Assembly (NCBI GenBank): GCA_016713565.1
Contig: JADJOX010000007.1
Coordinates: 603,501 to 667,500 of the forward strand
Length of the DNA: 64,000 nucleotides
DNA from: Ignavibacteriota bacterium
Lineage (GTDB): Bacteria; Bacteroidota; Ignavibacteria; Ignavibacteriales; Melioribacteraceae
Direction of reading: 5' to 3'
In this document: in pieces, positions 16,585-24,746 of the stretch
Numbering within the stretch: the first letter of the stretch is position 1
Layout: the number at the start of each line of letters is the position of its first letter
The notes under the pieces: model-generated
What the model was told of the DNA's origin: nothing
The model's database searches: none
Seen by the model: only the letters and a program-made list of their open reading frames with translations
Translations under genes and position numbers: made by a program

Positions 16585-18549
16585 ATGAATGAACCAAAAG
16601 TAACTTTAGAGCTTGCAAAAGAGCATGGCTTAACAAAAGAAGAATTTAATAAAATTTGTGAAATATTAGGCAGAACTCCAAATTATACCGAATTAGGAAT
16701 TTTCAGCGTAATGTGGAGTGAACATTGCAGTTATAAAAATTCAATTGCTTTGCTGAAAACATTGCCAAGAAGCGGAAAAAAATTACTCGTTGGCGCTGGC
16801 GAAGAAAATGCCGGACTTGTAGATATCGGAGATGGTCAGGCAATTGCTTTTAAAATAGAAAGCCATAATCATCCTTCCGCAGTTGAACCTTACCAAGGCG
16901 CAGCAACCGGTGTAGGCGGAATTTTGCGCGATATTTTTACAATGGGAGCCAGACCAATTGCGGCTTTAAATTCATTAAGATTTGGAAAACTTACAAATCC
17001 AAGAACCAAATTTTTATTTGAAGGAGTTGTTAAGGGAATTGCGGACTATGGAAACTGTTTTGGTGTACCAACAGTCGGCGGCGAAGTTTATTTTGATGAA
17101 GTTTATCAAGGAAATCCCTTAGTAAATGCTATGGCAGTAGGGATTGTTGATACTGATAAAACTGTTTCGGCAATAGCAAAAGGAAAGAATAATCCTGTAA
17201 TGATCGTTGGCTCCGCAACTGGTAGAGATGGCATTCACGGAGCAACATTCGCTTCGGAAGAAATAAGTGAAAAATCTGAAGCTAAAAGACCTTCTGTTCA
17301 AGTTGGGGATCCATTCACAGAGAAATTACTTTTAGAAGCTACTTTGGAAATTATCAAAAAAGATTTGGTTATTGGAATTCAAGATATGGGTGCCGCGGGA
17401 ATTTCCTGCTCAACTTCAGAAATGAGCGAAAAGGGAAAATCCGGAATGAATATTAATTTGAATAAAGTCCCTCTGCGTGAAAAAACTATGACAGCTTATG
17501 AAATTATGTTGTCTGAAAGTCAAGAAAGAATGCTGTTACAAGAAACATTCCTTAAGGTATTTTCATCACCAAATATTGCGTCAAAAAAATGGGTCTATCA
17601 GCAATATGATTACATGGTTAGAACAAATACTGCTGTTGGTCCGGGCTGTGATTCGGCAATTGTTAGAATTAAGGATACTAAAAAAGCTATAGCTATGCAG
17701 ACAGATTGCAACGGCAGATATGTTTATTTAAATCCAAAAAATGGAGCAAAAATTGCAGTTGCAGAATCCGCAAGAAATATAGTTTGTTCAGGCGGTAATC
17801 CCCTGGCAATTACAAATTGTCTAAATTTCGGAAATCCTTACGATCCTGAAATTTATTGGACATTCAAAGAATCAATTGAAGGAATGGGCGAAGCATGCAG
17901 ATTTTTTGATACTCCGGTAACAGGCGGAAACGTAAGTTTTTACAATGAAAGTCCAGAAACAACCGTTTATCCTACTCCAGTAATTGGAATGATTGGTTTA
18001 ATAGAAGATGTTGATAAAATAATGACTTCATATTTTAAGAATGTAGGCGATAAAATTTATGTGATTGGTGAAGATTTTGAAGAAATTGGCGGCAGTGAAT
18101 ATTTAAGTGTAATTCATGGATTGGTAAAGGGAGATTCACCAAAAATAAATTTAGAAATTGAAAAAGAATTACATAGCACAGTTTTAAAATTGATTGATGA
18201 AAAATTGATAAATTCCGCACATGACATTTCTGATGGAGGAATTATTTCTGCATTGGCTGAATGTTGTATTATCAATAATCCCAAATTAATTGGCGCAAAA
18301 ATTAATATCCCAATTAAAACAAGAGCCGACTTTTCACTTTTTTCAGAGTCGCAAGGTCGAATAATTGTATCGGTAAATCCAAATTTTGAAAATGAATTTT
18401 TAGAAATTATAAAAAAATCAAATTTACATTTTAATCTTTTGGGGATAACAGTGGAAAAGAATTTTGCTGTTAATTCAATTATTGATGTTAAAATTGAAGA
18501 ACTCGCAAAGCTTTACTATGAATCAATACCTAGATTGATGAATGAGTAA
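16585..18549 (+). CDS. purL: Phosphoribosylformylglycinamidine synthase PurL with an internal deletion
   Basis: PurL converts FGAR to FGAM with ATP and ammonia delivered by PurQ in purine synthesis. Recognisable parts are MWSEHCSYKNS, KIESHNHPSAVEPYQGAATG, GGILRDIFTMGARPIA, and in the second half PNIASKKWVYQQYDYMVRTN and VCSGGNPLAITNCLNFGNP. The product has 654 residues where the single-chain form usually has about 740. The gap is in one place: SESQERMLL is followed at once by QETFLKVF and PNIASK, so roughly 85 residues of the C-terminal domain of the first half are missing, in frame (near 17528-17570). The flanks look intact. Function is therefore doubtful. The next gene overlaps its end by 8 bases. 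Confidence 0.9.
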   Translation: MNEPKVTLELAKEHGLTKEEFNKICEILGRTPNYTELGIFSVMWSEHCSYKNSIALLKTLPRSGKKLLVGAGEENAGLVDIGDGQAIAFKIESHNHPSAVEPYQGAATGVGGILRDIFTMGARPIAALNSLRFGKLTNPRTKFLFEGVVKGIADYGNCFGVPTVGGEVYFDEVYQGNPLVNAMAVGIVDTDKTVSAIAKGKNNPVMIVGSATGRDGIHGATFASEEISEKSEAKRPSVQVGDPFTEKLLLEATLEIIKKDLVIGIQDMGAAGISCSTSEMSEKGKSGMNINLNKVPLREKTMTAYEIMLSESQERMLLQETFLKVFSSPNIASKKWVYQQYDYMVRTNTAVGPGCDSAIVRIKDTKKAIAMQTDCNGRYVYLNPKNGAKIAVAESARNIVCSGGNPLAITNCLNFGNPYDPEIYWTFKESIEGMGEACRFFDTPVTGGNVSFYNESPETTVYPTPVIGMIGLIEDVDKIMTSYFKNVGDKIYVIGEDFEEIGGSEYLSVIHGLVKGDSPKINLEIEKELHSTVLKLIDEKLINSAHDISDGGIISALAECCIINNPKLIGAKINIPIKTRADFSLFSESQGRIIVSVNPNFENEFLEIIKKSNLHFNLLGITVEKNFAVNSIIDVKIEELAKLYYESIPRLMNE

Positions 18550-19468
18550 ATTCAAATTTTTGCGATTGATTGGAAATTATTTCACATTCAATCGTTATAG
18601 AAAAATTTTGCAATTTCTAAACCATTATGTTATTGGTTTATTAAAAAGATTAGATGAGCACCATATTTTTTTGGCTGGAGCCGGAATAGCATTTTCACTA
18701 ATACTATCAACAATTCCAATTTTACTTTTACTTTTTGCTTTACTCGGAAAATTCATCGATCCTTTGACAATTCAGGATAATATTTCCAAAATTATTACTA
18801 CAATGATTCCATATCCCGAATACGCAGAATTTATTAAAATTGCTATTTTAAAAAGAGTTCCGGAAGTTTATCAATATAGTACTACCGCATTTTTTCTTGG
18901 GGTAATTGGTTTGTTCTTTACTTCAACTTGGATTTTCAGCAGTATGAGAACCATATTGAACGAAATTTTCGGTTATGATAAAACAAAGGGAATTATTTTC
19001 GGATTGTTAAGAGATTTTGGAATGGTTTTACTAGTAATTGTAATGATTTTGGTTTCCACATTTGTTTTACCGTCAATCAACATATTTATAACAGCTACTG
19101 AGAATCTGAATTTTCTTGTAAATTTTAAGGTCGATAAAATTGTTCATGCCATATACTCGTTAACTTCCGTAATTGTTGTTTTATTTCTTTTCTTCTTATT
19201 TTATTTATTAATCCCATATTCAAAATTGAATAAAAAAGCTGTTTTTATCGGTGCGTTATGGGCAACAATTTTTTGGGAATTGGCAAGATTTTTATTCGGT
19301 TATTACGTAGAGAATTTTTTACAAACAAATCAATTTTACCAAGCGTTTTTGCTTGTTATTGTTTTATTGTTTTGGCTTTTTTACGCTTCAATCTTATTCT
19401 TAGTAGGAGCAGAAATAGCACAACTTTATATAGAAAGAATGAAACTGGGGGGAGATCAAACTTTCTAA
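18542..19468 (+). CDS. YihY/UPF0761 family inner-membrane protein
   Basis: The 308-residue product has about six hydrophobic segments and the family hallmarks HIFLAGAGIAFSLILSTIPI near residue 42 and IFWELARFLFGYYVENF near residue 240. This is the YihY (BrkB-type) family, once annotated as ribonuclease BN; its biochemical role is not settled. The ATG lies inside the last codons of purL, so the two genes are probably translated together. It ends 10 bases before the convergent STAS gene. Confidence 0.85.
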   Translation: MSKFKFLRLIGNYFTFNRYRKILQFLNHYVIGLLKRLDEHHIFLAGAGIAFSLILSTIPILLLLFALLGKFIDPLTIQDNISKIITTMIPYPEYAEFIKIAILKRVPEVYQYSTTAFFLGVIGLFFTSTWIFSSMRTILNEIFGYDKTKGIIFGLLRDFGMVLLVIVMILVSTFVLPSINIFITATENLNFLVNFKVDKIVHAIYSLTSVIVVLFLFFLFYLLIPYSKLNKKAVFIGALWATIFWELARFLFGYYVENFLQTNQFYQAFLLVIVLLFWLFYASILFLVGAEIAQLYIERMKLGGDQTF

Positions 19469-19478
19469 TTTTCTTAAA

Positions 19479-19934
19479 TTATGCCTTTTCTGCTTCGCTT
19501 ATTGAGTTAAAGACCTTAAAAACTTTATCCAAGCCGGTTGCTGAAAATATTGGCAATCTGTTTTGATTATTATAGACTATATAGAATTTTTTCCCCATAG
19601 CTTTAGTTCTTTTAACTCCGGCAACTAAAACACCAAAAAAAGAAGAATCCACAAATTCACAAATATTTAGATCAACAATTATACTTTTATTATCTTCTGC
19701 AATTGTTTTGTCTAAAAAGGATTTAAAACTGGACGCTTCACGTAAAGTCGCCCTTTCAAAAAGAATTTTAACAATTGTAAACTCGAAAGAAGATTTAGAA
19801 TCTTTTTCAAAGAAATTTGAAAATTCTAATTTATTTCCAAGCAATGAACTGCCCTCTATAATAAATCTGTTCTTTAATCTATTTTGAAATTGGTCTAACG
19901 AATTGTTTTCGTTTTTCTCCTGGAAATTCACCAT
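19479..19934 (-). CDS. STAS-domain protein (anti-sigma-factor-antagonist-like)
   Basis: The C-terminal 100 residues form a STAS domain: SIIVDLNICEFVDSSFFGVL holds the strand, the DSS phosphoacceptor-like serine pair and the following helix, and FSATGLDKVFKVF is the typical end. The first 50 residues are polar and unusual for SpoIIAA-type proteins. Such proteins act as partner-switching signals, normally bound by a serine kinase of the RsbW type, but none is encoded nearby. It follows a 63-residue gene by 17 bases on the same strand, and the start has GAGGAAG upstream. Confidence 0.8.
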   Translation of the reverse strand: MVNFQEKNENNSLDQFQNRLKNRFIIEGSSLLGNKLEFSNFFEKDSKSSFEFTIVKILFERATLREASSFKSFLDKTIAEDNKSIIVDLNICEFVDSSFFGVLVAGVKRTKAMGKKFYIVYNNQNRLPIFSATGLDKVFKVFNSISEAEKA

Positions 19935-19951
19935 TTCTTCCTCTAATTTAA

Positions 19952-20143
19952 TTAAATTTTTTCTAGTTCTCTTAATTTCTGAATTACCATTATTCTATCA
20001 TCTTGATCTTCGATAGAATCTGCTATAACATGAACTTTACTTTCGCCAGTTTGATTTCCGGTTTTATCTAACTTAACTTCTAAAATGCTGAATTCATTTC
20101 TAATTAAGTAATCTCCAGCATTTCCTTTAATTGTTATACTCAT
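19952..20143 (-). CDS. Hypothetical 63-residue protein paired with the STAS gene
   Basis: The product MSITIKGNAGDYLIRNEFSI continues with a KLDKTGNQTGESKVHV segment and an acidic helix ending in VIQKLRELEKI. It looks like a small beta-plus-helix fold and has no signal peptide. I chose ATG 20143 because GGAG lies five bases upstream; a longer frame to 20191 has no such site. The gene is directly upstream of the STAS gene and probably in the same transcript, which suggests a role in that signalling module. No family is recognised. Confidence 0.6.
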   Translation of the reverse strand: MSITIKGNAGDYLIRNEFSILEVKLDKTGNQTGESKVHVIADSIEDQDDRIMVIQKLRELEKI

Positions 20144-20416
20144 TTTTGCTCCATTTTTACTTGCAATAAGTAGAAAATGGGTAGACCTCACAGTGATTTA
20201 AAACAATATTTTACTTATCCCTTTCTCTTTATTCGCTTAAAAACGTATAGGTATTAATCGGATTTTTTTTGATAAAGTTAAGTTTATAAATGTGATACAA
20301 AACACAAAATAAAAAACTTAGTCCTATTACTTTGAAACATTAAGAAACAGATCGTAAAAGTAGATTTTATTCAATTGCATATTGATTCAAATTTTAATAT
20401 CTTTGATTAGGAGGAA

Positions 20417-20611
20417 ATGGTGTCACAATATATTAAAAATCCAATCTCACATCCTGAATGGGATCCTTCAATGGGAGACTTTTTTTCAAAGCGGGTTTTT
20501 GAAGAAGATAAAATTCATTTAAAAAACCTAAATAAAAAAAGAATCTTTATTAGCTCTTTAGTTGTTGCACACTTTTTATTGCTAACAATCGTAGTCGTTT
20601 ATTTTTCATAA
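20417..20611 (+). CDS. Small membrane protein with C-terminal helix, 64 residues
   Basis: The soluble N-terminus contains HPEWDPSMGDFFSKRVFEED, then a basic stretch (KNLNKKR) and one membrane helix at the end (IFISSLVVAHFLLLTIVVVYF), so it is a tail-anchored-type protein. An AGGAGGA sequence lies immediately upstream: only two or three bases before ATG 20417 but five before the in-frame GTG 20420, so translation may start at either. It stands alone before etfBA. The strong ribosome binding site and clean architecture make it a real gene; its function is unknown. Confidence 0.7.
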   Translation: MVSQYIKNPISHPEWDPSMGDFFSKRVFEEDKIHLKNLNKKRIFISSLVVAHFLLLTIVVVYFS

Positions 20612-20700
20612 ATACTTTTTTTATTTTTCTAAATCTATTACTTTATTAGTACCAAAATTTATACTATTTTTGGAACATTTCGGTATAAATTGGAGGTACA

Positions 20701-21447
20701 ATGAAAATAGCTGTCTGCGTAAGTCATGTTCCTGATACAGCAACAAAAATTAAAATTGGAAACGACGGAAAATCGATCGATCCCACCGATGTAACTTACA
20801 TTTTAAATCCATATGATGAATTTGCTATTGAAGAAGCATTAAAGACAAAAGAAAAAGTCGGAGGTGAAGTTGTGATAATTTCACTTGGACAAGATTCATC
20901 AAAAGAAACAATTAGAAAAGCACTTGCTATGGGTGCCGATAGCGGAATATTATTAAAGGACGAAGGAAATAGAGATTCTTTAAGTTTAGCAAATGCACTG
21001 GCATCAGAAATTAAAGCTCAAGGCGCTGAATTAGTTTTCTTTGGAAAACAAGCCGTTGATTTTGATAATTCCATAACCGGTCAACTAACCGCTGAAATTC
21101 TAGGTTACAATAGTGTAAGCGTTGTAATTTCTTTTAATTTGGATGGAAATAAAATAATTGCGGAAAGAGAAATTGAAGGCGGAAAAGAAGTTGTTGAAAC
21201 TTCAGTTCCCGCGGTTATTACTTGCCAAAAAGGTTTAAACGAACCAAGATATGCCTCATTGAAAGGAATAATGGCGGCAAAGAAAAAAGTAATTGAAGAA
21301 AAAAATGCTGCAAATTTTGAAAATAAATCAGAAATAATTCAAATGAATAAGCCTCTTGGAAAGCAAGCCGGTAAAATCCTTGGCAATGACTCAAGTGCCG
21401 TAAAGGAATTAGTTAGATTGCTGAAAGAAGAAGCTAAGGTTATATAG
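20701..21447 (+). CDS. etfB: Electron transfer flavoprotein subunit beta
   Basis: EtfB binds AMP and pairs with EtfA to shuttle electrons from acyl-CoA dehydrogenases to the respiratory chain. The 248-residue protein begins MKIAVCVSHVPDTATKIKIG and has NPYDEFAIEEALK, SLGQDSSKETIRKALAMGAD and GKQAVDFDNSITGQLTAEIL, all typical. GGAGGT lies five bases before the ATG. etfA follows after 8 bases. The acyl-CoA dehydrogenase at 39709-40860 is a likely partner elsewhere in the window. Confidence 0.95.
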   Translation: MKIAVCVSHVPDTATKIKIGNDGKSIDPTDVTYILNPYDEFAIEEALKTKEKVGGEVVIISLGQDSSKETIRKALAMGADSGILLKDEGNRDSLSLANALASEIKAQGAELVFFGKQAVDFDNSITGQLTAEILGYNSVSVVISFNLDGNKIIAEREIEGGKEVVETSVPAVITCQKGLNEPRYASLKGIMAAKKKVIEEKNAANFENKSEIIQMNKPLGKQAGKILGNDSSAVKELVRLLKEEAKVI

Positions 21448-21455
21448 GAGGCGAA

Positions 21456-22415
21456 ATGGCAAACAAAATTTTAGTTGTATTAGAACAAAGAAATGACGAA
21501 ATAAAGAAAATTTCTTTTGAAGCCGCAAAAGCAGGTGCTGACCTTGCGTTAAAATTGGGCTGTGATGTTGAAGCAGTAATATGTGGAAATGAAATTTCTG
21601 ATTTAAGTAAAATTGGAAATTTTGGCGTTAAAAAAGTTACATTGCTTAAGAATGAATCACTAATTAATTATTCTACCTCAGCTTACACAAAAGCAATTTA
21701 TGAATTTGCAAATGAAATTAACGCCGATATATTAATTTTAGGAAATACTTCATTAGGAAAAGATCTTGCTCCACATTTATGCGTTAAATTAAATGCCGGA
21801 ATTTCAATGGACTGCATTTCTTTAGATTTTAAAGAAGGAAATATTATTGCTACACGACCAGTATACGCCGGAAAAGCTTTGGTTGAAGTTAAAATAAATT
21901 CCGATAAAAAAGTATTTGTGCTTAGACCAAACGTATTTAATCCCGGAGAACCGAGTAACGATACTTCTGAAGTTAATGTTAAAAATATTGATTCACCAGA
22001 TTTATCAGTAAAAGTTATTGAAATTAAAAAAGCCGAAGGTAAACTTGATGTTGCCGAAGCTTCAATAATTGTTTCCGGCGGAAGAGGAATGAAAGAAGCC
22101 GCAAACTTCAAATTGGTTGAAGATTTAGCTGAAGTTTTAGGTGCCGCCGTAGGAGCTTCGCGTGCGGTTGTTGATGTGGGCTGGAGACCACATTCAGAGC
22201 AAGTAGGTCAAACCGGGAAAACCGTTTCACCAAATCTTTATGTTGCTTTGGGAATTTCCGGTGCAATTCAGCATTTAGCTGGAATGCGATCATCAAAATG
22301 TATTGTCGCTATAAATAAAGATGCCGATGCGCCAATTTTCCAAGTAGCCGATTATGGTATAACCGGAGATGTTTTTGAAGTTGTTCCTGCATTGATTGAA
22401 GAATTGAAAAAATAA
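21456..22415 (+). CDS. etfA: Electron transfer flavoprotein subunit alpha
   Basis: EtfA holds the FAD of the heterodimer. The C-terminal FAD domain is clear: VSGGRGMKEAANFKLVEDLA, GASRAVVDVGWRPHSEQVGQ, TGKTVSPNLYVALGISGAIQ and NKDADAPIFQVADYGITGD. The N-terminal half is the usual nucleotide-binding-like fold. The 319-residue length is normal. A ribosome binding site (AGGAGG) lies in the 8-base gap after etfB, so the pair forms an operon that ends at the hairpin downstream. Confidence 0.95.
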   Translation: MANKILVVLEQRNDEIKKISFEAAKAGADLALKLGCDVEAVICGNEISDLSKIGNFGVKKVTLLKNESLINYSTSAYTKAIYEFANEINADILILGNTSLGKDLAPHLCVKLNAGISMDCISLDFKEGNIIATRPVYAGKALVEVKINSDKKVFVLRPNVFNPGEPSNDTSEVNVKNIDSPDLSVKVIEIKKAEGKLDVAEASIIVSGGRGMKEAANFKLVEDLAEVLGAAVGASRAVVDVGWRPHSEQVGQTGKTVSPNLYVALGISGAIQHLAGMRSSKCIVAINKDADAPIFQVADYGITGDVFEVVPALIEELKK

Positions 22416-22422
22416 TTAATAC

Positions 22423-22456
22423 AAACCTCCAAGGTTTTAAAACCTCGGAGGTTTTT
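22423..22456. terminator. Terminator hairpin after etfA
   Basis: AAACCTCC and GGAGGTTT pair, and the inner AGGTTTT/AAAACCT continues the stem with one mismatch; a TTTTT run follows on the plus strand. It separates etfA from the convergent exonuclease-like gene and may stop transcription from both sides. Confidence 0.75.
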
Positions 22457-22463
22457 AATTTAA

Positions 22464-23150
22464 CTAAATATTCAAATACTCATCCCAAATTTTATAAATT
22501 TCAAAAGTAGCTTTTACATCTTCACTACAATAAACAGCAATATCCTTTATCTTACCGGCTTTGTATAATTCCTTTATTTCCATGCCCGTTATTCCTTTTG
22601 ATTTTGGTGATGTAATTCCAAATGCATGGCAATAAAAGTCTAAATTAAATTTTCTAGTAATGCCGTAAAAAGTGAATTGGTCAAGTAAATCAATATGATT
22701 TGTAATATTATATCGGTTACTTATTAAATTTATTGATGGTTTAATATTCAGCATTGCCGATCGAAGCATTAGAAAAGGAATATCAAAATTTCTACCGTTA
22801 AAAGTTATTACTTTATCAGTTTTTGTAATGTATTTCCAAAATAATTTTATCAGTTCGGTTTCAGCTAATCCTTGATAAGTAACTTTCTTTTCTATATTCG
22901 TCCAAATTTCTACATCGTTCGAATTATATAAAATAAGCGTACCTTCTGTAATTGTATTTAGCAACCCTATTGATATTATTTTTGCAGTAAATGGGTAAAG
23001 ACTTAGATAACGCTCAGCTTCTTCAGTCTTTACTTTTTTTATGTGATCGTCATGTTCTTTTTCAGCGTATCTTAACAAAAATTCCTGCTGTGATTCCGAA
23101 AGATTATCTATATCAAAACCAACTGTTTCAATATCAATTACGATCCCCAT
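22464..23150 (-). CDS. 3'-5' exonuclease-like protein of the ribonuclease H fold
   Basis: The DEDD active-site set is visible: VIDIETVGFD near the start, VITFNGRNFDIPFL in the middle and VYCSEDVKATFEIY near the end. The combination and the 228-residue length point to the predicted PolB-like 3'-5' exonuclease family found as a stand-alone protein in Bacteroidota and relatives. It should remove nucleotides from DNA or RNA 3' ends, but the substrate is unknown. It is 16 bases downstream of the thioesterase gene and probably co-transcribed with it. Confidence 0.8.
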   Translation of the reverse strand: MGIVIDIETVGFDIDNLSESQQEFLLRYAEKEHDDHIKKVKTEEAERYLSLYPFTAKIISIGLLNTITEGTLILYNSNDVEIWTNIEKKVTYQGLAETELIKLFWKYITKTDKVITFNGRNFDIPFLMLRSAMLNIKPSINLISNRYNITNHIDLLDQFTFYGITRKFNLDFYCHAFGITSPKSKGITGMEIKELYKAGKIKDIAVYCSEDVKATFEIYKIWDEYLNI

Positions 23151-23166
23151 TGCGCCCTCCTAGTAT

Positions 23167-23616
23167 TTAGGAATTATTGATTTCTTTTTCCCCCTCAAAA
23201 TTTTGAACTGCATTATGAAATTCTTCCGGTAATAAAATACTTTTCTTTGTGTTCTTATTTATATGAACCAAAACTCCGCGTCCTTCAGCAATATTTGTTT
23301 TGTCTTTTTCCCTATAAATAAAATGCTCAAAAGAAAAACTGCTTTTAGAAACATTTTCAATTTTTGAATAAACTGTCAACTCATCATCAAGGTAAGAAGG
23401 ACTTAAATAATTTATTTCGTTTCTTGCTATAATAACGAAAGAATCCCCGACTAAAAAAGAATTAAACTTATACTCTGACGATAAACATTGCAAATATTTA
23501 ATTCTTGCATCTTCAAAATAATTTAAATAAACTGCATTGTTGCAAACACCAAGCATATCAACTTCATGGAATTTTACAACTTCAAAAATTTTGTGTTTAT
23601 AGTTTTTTCCATTCAT
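23167..23616 (-). CDS. Acyl-CoA thioesterase of the 4-hydroxybenzoyl-CoA thioesterase family
   Basis: The 149-residue hotdog-fold protein has the family motif VKFHEVDMLGVCNNAVYLNY, in which the Asp is catalytic in 4-hydroxybenzoyl-CoA thioesterase and YbgC. The later SSFSFEHFIYREKDKTNIAE and RGVLVHINKNT are typical of the beta strands. It should hydrolyse short or aromatic acyl-CoA esters in the cytoplasm; the substrate cannot be read from the sequence. It lies between threonine aldolase and an exonuclease-like gene on the same strand. Confidence 0.85.
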   Translation of the reverse strand: MNGKNYKHKIFEVVKFHEVDMLGVCNNAVYLNYFEDARIKYLQCLSSEYKFNSFLVGDSFVIIARNEINYLSPSYLDDELTVYSKIENVSKSSFSFEHFIYREKDKTNIAEGRGVLVHINKNTKKSILLPEEFHNAVQNFEGEKEINNS

Positions 23617-23675
23617 GTTATAAATTTTTATAAAATCTAATAAAAAAATTTATCTAGTAACTGACCTAGAACAAA

Positions 23676-24704
23676 TTAAAAAACTTTATCAATAATTTTG
23701 CATGCTTCATAAATATCATCAAAACTTACATCCAAATGAGTAACTGCACGCAATGTTCCAATTTGTCCGACAGAGAAAAGTAAATTATTTTCTTGGCAAA
23801 TTTGCAAAGATTGTTCCACGCTTTTCTCTAATGGTTTAAATATAATAATATTTGTTTCAACTTCTTTATTTATTAATTCAAACTTTCCGGTTTTAACTAA
23901 ATGTTCAGATAGGATTTTTGCTTTTTTATGATATTCAGCTAAACGTTCAATATTATTTTGCAGAGCGTAAAGTCCCGCCGCAGCTAATATACCTGCTTGA
24001 CGCATTCCTCCACCCCACGCTTTTCTTACTCTAAAAGCTTCATCAATAAATGCTCGTGTACCAGCAATAACCGAACCTACAGGTGAGCCCAATCCTTTAG
24101 AAAGACAAACCGATACTGAATCAAAATATTTTGTATAGTCGGAAACTTTTATCCCGGATGCAACAGACGCATTCCATAATCTTGCGCCATCTAAATGGAA
24201 TTTCAAATTATATTTTTTTACGAGTAACTGAATGTTTTCAATTTCTTCCAAAGTATAAACTGTTCCGCCGGCTCTGTTGTGCGTATTCTCAACTTCAATA
24301 ACTTTTGATCTCGGCATATAATAGGCACTGAGGGGTCTAATTAAAGGTTCTACCAATTCAGGTTTTAGAATACCTCTTTCTGCTTTAATTGGATAAAGTT
24401 GAATTCCGCTTAATGCCGCGGGTGAACCGGATTCGTATTGAAAAATATGGGCATCCGCTTCACATATTACTTCATCTCCAGGATTTGTATGAACATTGAG
24501 ACAAATTTGGTTCCCCATTACTCCGCTAGGTACATATAATGCGGATTCTTTGCCCAGTATTTCGGCTGCAAATTCCTGTAGTTTATTTAAAGTCGGATCT
24601 TCTTTAAAAACATCATCGCCAACTTCAGCTTCGTACATGGCTTTTCTCATTCCTTCAGTAGGACGAGTTACTGTGTCGCTTCTTAAATCAATATTTTTTT
24701 TCAT
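23676..24704 (-). CDS. ltaE: Low-specificity L-threonine aldolase
   Basis: This PLP enzyme cleaves L-threonine and L-allo-threonine to glycine and acetaldehyde. The 342-residue sequence opens RSDTVTRPTEGMRKAMYEAE and carries YVPSGVMGNQICLNVHTNPG, FHLDGARLWNA with the aspartate that contacts the PLP ring, and SVCLSKGLGSPVGS with the PLP lysine. A C-terminal VGQIGTLRAVTHLDVS completes the small domain. The gene is downstream of lnt with a 42-base gap and may share its transcript. Confidence 0.93.
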   Translation of the reverse strand: MKKNIDLRSDTVTRPTEGMRKAMYEAEVGDDVFKEDPTLNKLQEFAAEILGKESALYVPSGVMGNQICLNVHTNPGDEVICEADAHIFQYESGSPAALSGIQLYPIKAERGILKPELVEPLIRPLSAYYMPRSKVIEVENTHNRAGGTVYTLEEIENIQLLVKKYNLKFHLDGARLWNASVASGIKVSDYTKYFDSVSVCLSKGLGSPVGSVIAGTRAFIDEAFRVRKAWGGGMRQAGILAAAGLYALQNNIERLAEYHKKAKILSEHLVKTGKFELINKEVETNIIIFKPLEKSVEQSLQICQENNLLFSVGQIGTLRAVTHLDVSFDDIYEACKIIDKVF

Positions 24705-24746
24705 AATTGTTTTAATATTCCAAAATATATTTAATAAAGAATAAAT

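Noticed and set aside
20652..20673. Imperfect dyad CCAAAA...TTTTGG upstream of etfB
   Set aside because: Six-base AT-rich arms are expected by chance in this sequence; no second copy was seen.
21698..22111. Long minus-strand reading frame (137 codons) inside etfA
   Set aside because: It is the exact antisense of conserved EtfA, and the translation has no recognisable domain.
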